Shown: positions 6,141-9,278 of the stretch, one piece after another
Layout: every line of letters starts with the position of its first letter
Numbering within the stretch: position 1 is the first letter of the stretch
Translations under genes and position numbers: made by a program
The notes under the pieces: generated by a model
Told to the model about the DNA's origin: nothing
The model's input: only the letters and a program-made list of their open reading frames with translations
The model's database searches: none
Source: an uncultured Prevotellaceae bacterium
Lineage (GTDB): Bacteria; Bacteroidota; Bacteroidia; Bacteroidales; Bacteroidaceae
DNA: 9,278 nucleotides
Reading direction: 5' to 3'
Assembly (NCBI GenBank): GCA_946408305.1
Contig: CAMJRQ010000029.1
Coordinates: 1-9,278 of the forward strand

Positions 6141-6617
6141 ATGCGTAAAGCAAAGCCCAAAAAACGCGTCATCCTTCCCGATCCCATCTATGGCGACGTG
6201 AAGGTGTCCAAGTTCGTGAACCATCTGATGTATGATGGTAAGAAGAGTATCTCGTACGAGATTTTCTACAATGCGCTGAAAATCGTTGAGACAAAGATGG
6301 CCAGCGAAGAGAAATCCTCACTCCAGATTTGGAAAGAGGCGCTCGATAAGATTACTCCTCTCGTAGAGGTTAAGAGCCGCCGTATCGGTGGTGCCACATT
6401 CCAGGTTCCTACTGAGATTCGCCCCGACCGCAAGGAGAGTGTGTCCATGAAGAATATGATTTCCTATGCCCGCAAGCGTGGTGGAAAGACCATGGCCGAC
6501 AAGCTGGCAGCCGAGATTATGGACGCATATAACGAGCAGGGAGGTGCCTTCAAGCGTAAGGAGGACATGCACCGCATGGCCGAGGCCAACCGTGCATTCG
6601 CACACTTCCGCTTCTAA
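6141..6617 (+). CDS. rpsG: 30S ribosomal protein S7
   Basis: A 158-residue protein, the standard bacterial length. It begins MRKAKPKKR and carries the family signature [16 protein letters not shown] (75-90). The [18 protein letters not shown]-terminal helix region and the RAFAHFRF C-terminal end (usually RAFAHYRW) are also present. S7 binds the 3' major domain of 16S rRNA, nucleates assembly of the small-subunit head, and contacts the E-site tRNA. It is the second gene of the operon and lies 116 bases after rpsL. The A-rich stretch (acaaaaacaaaacaaaaca) immediately before the ATG is typical of highly translated genes in this phylum and fixes the start. Confidence 0.99.
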   Translation: MRKAKPKKRVILPDPIYGDVKVSKFVNHLMYDGKKSISYEIFYNALKIVETKMASEEKSSLQIWKEALDKITPLVEVKSRRIGGATFQVPTEIRPDRKESVSMKNMISYARKRGGKTMADKLAAEIMDAYNEQGGAFKRKEDMHRMAEANRAFAHFRF

Positions 6618-6641
6618 GACTGCAGGAACAATAAACAGACA

Positions 6642-8759
6642 ATGGCAAAGCAAGATTTACATTTGACGCGAAACATCGGCATCATGGCTCACATCGATGC
6701 CGGTAAGACAACCACTTCGGAGCGTATCCTGTTCTATACGGGTAAGACTCACAAGATTGGTGAGGTGCACGAAGGTGCCGCTACTATGGACTGGATGGCT
6801 CAGGAGCAGGAGCGCGGAATCACTATTACCTCTGCTGCAACTACTGCTTATTGGACTTGGAACGGCAACAAGTACAAGTTAAACCTGATTGACACCCCGG
6901 GACACGTGGACTTCACGGCCGAGGTGGAACGCTCGCTGCGTGTGCTCGACGGCGCCGTGGCCACATACTGTGCCGTCGGTGGCGTGGAGCCTCAGTCGGA
7001 GACCGTATGGCGCCAGGCCGACAAGTACAACGTACCCCGCATGGGTTATGTGAACAAGATGGACCGCTCGGGTGCCGACTTCTTCGAAGTGGTGCGCCAG
7101 ATGAAGGACATCCTGGGAGCTAACCCTGCCGTCATCGCCGTGCCCATCGGCGCCGAAGAGCGCTTCAAGGGTATCGTCGACCTCATCCGCATGAAGGCCA
7201 TCCTCTGGCACGACGAGACGCTGGGAGCCGAATACGACGTGGAAGAGATTCCCGCCGACATGATGGCCGAATGCCAGGAATGGCGCAGCAAACTGCTCGA
7301 GCAGGCTGCCGAGCAGGACGAGGCCCTCATGGAGAAGTTCTTTGAAGATCCCGAGTCCATCACCGAGGAAGAGCTCATTGCCGCCATCCGCAAGGGGACG
7401 CTCTCGCTCAACCTGGTGCCCATGACCTGCGGCTCGTCGTTCAAGAACAAGGGCGTACAGACGCTGCTCGACTACGTCTGCATGTTCCTGCCTTCGCCCC
7501 TCGACACACCTGCCATCGTAGGCAAGAACCCCGAGACCGGCGAGGAGGAAGACCGCCAGCCCAGCGAGGACGAGAAGACCTCGGCCCTGGCGTTCAAGAT
7601 TGCCACCGACCCCTACGTGGGTCGTCTGACCTTCTTCCGCGTGTATTCGGGAAAGGTCACAGCCGGATCCTACATCTACAACGTGCGCTCCGGTAAGAAA
7701 GAGCGCGTGAGCCGTCTGTTCCAGATGCACTCCAACCACCAGAACCCGGTGGAGGAGATTGGTGCTGGCGACATCGGCGCCGGAGTAGGTTTCAAGGACA
7801 TCCGCACGGGCGACACCCTCTGCGACGAGGACGCACCCATCATCCTGGAGTCCATGGACTTCCCCGATCCCGTCATCGGAATCGCCGTGGAGCCCAAGAC
7901 GCAGAAGGATCTGGACAAGCTCTCCAACGGACTGGCCAAACTGGCCGAGGAAGACCCAACCTTCACCGTCAAGACCGACGAACAGAGCGGGCAGACCGTG
8001 ATTTCCGGTATGGGCGAACTTCACCTCGACATCATCATCGACCGCCTGCGTCGCGAATTCAAGGTGGAGTGCAACCAGGGCAAGCCTCAGGTGAACTACA
8101 AGGAAGCCATCACGCAGACAGTCAACCTGCGCGAGGTCTACAAGAAACAGTCCGGTGGTCGCGGTAAGTTTGCCGACATCATCGTCAACGTAGGCCCCGT
8201 GGACGAGGACTACAAGGAGGGCGGCCTGCAATTCATCAACTCGGTTACCGGTGGCAACATCCCCAAGGAGTTCATCCCCGCAGTGCAGAAGGGCTTCGAG
8301 AACGCCATGAAGAACGGCGTGCTCGGTGGCTATCCGATGGACAGCATGAAGGTGGAACTCGTGGATGGCAGCTTCCATCCCGTCGACTCCGACCAGCTTT
8401 CGTTCGAGATCTGCGCCATGCAGGCCTACAAGAATGCCTGTGCCAAGGCTAAGCCCGTGCTCATGGAGCCCATGATGCGACTGGAGGTTATCACCCCCGA
8501 GGAGAACATGGGTGATGTGATTGGCGACCTGAACAAGCGTCGTGGACAGATAGAAGGAATGGATACCACTCGCACCGGTGCCCGTCTGGTGAAAGCCATG
8601 GTGCCCTTGGCCGAGATGTTCGGCTATGTGACTGCACTGCGCACCATCACCTCGGGACGTGCTACCAGTTCCATGACCTATGACCACCATGCCCCCGTAA
8701 GCTCGGGTATCGCCAAGTCGGTGCTCGAGGAAATCAAGGGTCGTGTGGATTTGGTCTGA
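6642..8759 (+). CDS. fusA: Translation elongation factor G
   Basis: A 705-residue GTPase of the usual EF-G length. It drives translocation of tRNA and mRNA and, with RRF, ribosome recycling. The G motifs are intact: AHIDAGKT (16-23), RGITITS (58-64), DTPGH (84-88) and NKMD (138-141). Domain II follows at ~310-400 and domain III at ~405-480 (SGMGELHLD, 455-463). Domain IV has KQSGGRGKF (502-510) and the tip His579 (DGSFHPVDS). Domain V begins at ~610. Bacteroidales often carry a second EF-G paralogue that lacks normal GTPase activity. The intact G domain and the position between rpsG and rpsJ mark this one as the canonical housekeeping copy. It begins 24 bases after rpsG. Confidence 0.98.
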   Translation: MAKQDLHLTRNIGIMAHIDAGKTTTSERILFYTGKTHKIGEVHEGAATMDWMAQEQERGITITSAATTAYWTWNGNKYKLNLIDTPGHVDFTAEVERSLRVLDGAVATYCAVGGVEPQSETVWRQADKYNVPRMGYVNKMDRSGADFFEVVRQMKDILGANPAVIAVPIGAEERFKGIVDLIRMKAILWHDETLGAEYDVEEIPADMMAECQEWRSKLLEQAAEQDEALMEKFFEDPESITEEELIAAIRKGTLSLNLVPMTCGSSFKNKGVQTLLDYVCMFLPSPLDTPAIVGKNPETGEEEDRQPSEDEKTSALAFKIATDPYVGRLTFFRVYSGKVTAGSYIYNVRSGKKERVSRLFQMHSNHQNPVEEIGAGDIGAGVGFKDIRTGDTLCDEDAPIILESMDFPDPVIGIAVEPKTQKDLDKLSNGLAKLAEEDPTFTVKTDEQSGQTVISGMGELHLDIIIDRLRREFKVECNQGKPQVNYKEAITQTVNLREVYKKQSGGRGKFADIIVNVGPVDEDYKEGGLQFINSVTGGNIPKEFIPAVQKGFENAMKNGVLGGYPMDSMKVELVDGSFHPVDSDQLSFEICAMQAYKNACAKAKPVLMEPMMRLEVITPEENMGDVIGDLNKRRGQIEGMDTTRTGARLVKAMVPLAEMFGYVTALRTITSGRATSSMTYDHHAPVSSGIAKSVLEEIKGRVDLV

Positions 8760-8800
8760 ACCCTTCCCCGCAGAGCTAACCAAAAAGAAGTAACAGAGAA

Positions 8801-8838
8801 AGGAGCGAGTATAGCGAATGACTCTTATGCCCGCCTCC
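8801..8838 (+). promoter_or_regulatory. Hairpin in the fusA-rpsJ spacer
   Basis: The 106-base spacer can form a nested hairpin. GGAG (8802-8805) pairs with CTCC (8835-8838), and inside it GAGT (8807-8810) pairs with ACTC (8821-8824) around a 10-base loop. It sits about 30 bases before the rpsJ start, where tuf is found in many other bacteria. It could regulate or process the S10-operon part of the transcript. I see no promoter consensus here, so read-through from rpsL is the likely source of transcription. Confidence 0.4.
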
Positions 8839-8865
8839 GACAGAGAAAACTAAAATTCCAAAACA

Positions 8866-9180
8866 ATGAGTCAAAAAGAACAAATTATCCGAATCAAACT
8901 GAAATCTTACGACCACAACCTGGTGGACAGCTCGGCTGAGAAAATCGTCAAGACGGTGAAGAGCACCGGTGCTGAAGTGAGCGGCCCCATCCCCCTGCCC
9001 ACACGTAAGAGAATCTTCACGGTGAACCGCTCGACCTTCGTTAACAAGAAGAGCCGCGAGCAGTTCGAGCTGAACGCTTACAAGCGTCTCATCGACATCC
9101 GCAAATCGACCGAGAAGACGGTGGATGCCCTGATGAAGCTGGAGCTGCCCAGCGGAGTGGAAGTGGAGATCAAGGTGTAA
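8866..9180 (+). CDS. rpsJ: 30S ribosomal protein S10
   Basis: A 104-residue protein, close to the usual 103. S10 lies in the head of the small subunit and, in other bacteria, also joins NusB in transcription antitermination. Family features are [14 protein letters not shown] (8-21), SGPIPLPT (39-46) and the extended loop [17 protein letters not shown] (54-70). The STF at 56-58, where most bacteria have SPH, and the C-terminus [13 protein letters not shown] are typical of Bacteroidetes S10. It starts the S10-type gene cluster directly downstream of fusA and is followed 47 bases later by rplC. The start is fixed by an A-rich stretch and by family length. Confidence 0.98.
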   Translation: MSQKEQIIRIKLKSYDHNLVDSSAEKIVKTVKSTGAEVSGPIPLPTRKRIFTVNRSTFVNKKSREQFELNAYKRLIDIRKSTEKTVDALMKLELPSGVEVEIKV

Positions 9181-9227
9181 CGAAGAGACACATCATCAAC
9201 ACATTTTATCATTAAAGAATAACAGAA

Positions 9228-9278
9228 ATGCCAGGATTATTAGGAAAGAAAATCGGAATGACATCCGTATTCAGTGCC
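9228..9278 (+). CDS. rplC: 50S ribosomal protein L3, N-terminus (3' partial)
   Basis: Only the first 17 codons lie in the window. They read MPGLLGKKIGMTSVFSA, the conserved L3 amino terminus (GLLGKKIGMT). L3 is one of the first proteins to bind 23S rRNA near its 3' end. Its position straight after rpsJ is the standard S10-operon order. The preceding 47 bases are A/T-rich with no terminator, consistent with cotranscription. Confidence 0.95.
   Translation, partial: MPGLLGKKIGMTSVFSA

Noticed and set aside
6879..8783. 634-codon open frame on the minus strand opposite fusA
   Set aside because: EF-G on the plus strand is certain. The antisense frame arises from biased codon use and has His/Gly/Val-rich composition without domain features.

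Overview
The window comes from a GC-rich member of the Bacteroidales, most likely Prevotella-like. Four things point there. Three upstream regions carry the Bacteroidetes -7 box TAnnTTTG, one with a perfect -33 TTTG and two with weaker -33 matches, and there are no strong Shine-Dalgarno sites. A BspA-type leucine-rich-repeat protein ends the left edge. The S10 protein has the Bacteroidetes-type sequence [13 protein letters not shown] and C-terminus SGVEVEIKV. Finally, rpsJ follows fusA directly, with no tuf gene between them. The genus is an inference; the order is fairly secure.

Left part (1-2012): the 3' end of a secreted leucine-rich-repeat protein with a C-terminal dockerin-like pair of calcium loops reads rightward. 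It converges, with 11 bp between stop codons, on a leftward two-gene unit. That unit is a TraX-family membrane protein followed by an exported VanX/DdpX-type D-alanyl-D-alanine dipeptidase, with a recognisable promoter in front of traX.

Middle part (2013-5195): a rightward gene encodes a 742-residue exported six-hairpin-type glycosidase with C-terminal beta modules. It has a near-consensus promoter and a short leader holding a hairpin and an 8-codon upstream ORF. It is followed by a small Ala/Lys/Glu-rich lipoprotein built partly from 11-residue repeats, which ends in a very strong intrinsic terminator.

A 450-bp non-coding stretch (5196-5646) contains short degenerate 22-bp tandem repeats, an AT-rich block and the promoter and leader of the ribosomal operon.

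Right part (5647-9278): rpsL-rpsG-fusA-rpsJ-rplC(start), the fused str and S10 ribosomal operons. They encode S12, S7, EF-G, S10 and L3. Two unusually long intercistronic spacers (before rpsG and before rpsJ) can fold and share a short motif, so they may be sites of translational control. The ribosomal genes are canonical. The accessory left half holds the less familiar material, but I see no clear evidence of a wholly new system such as a defence island, CRISPR array, phage or transposon.
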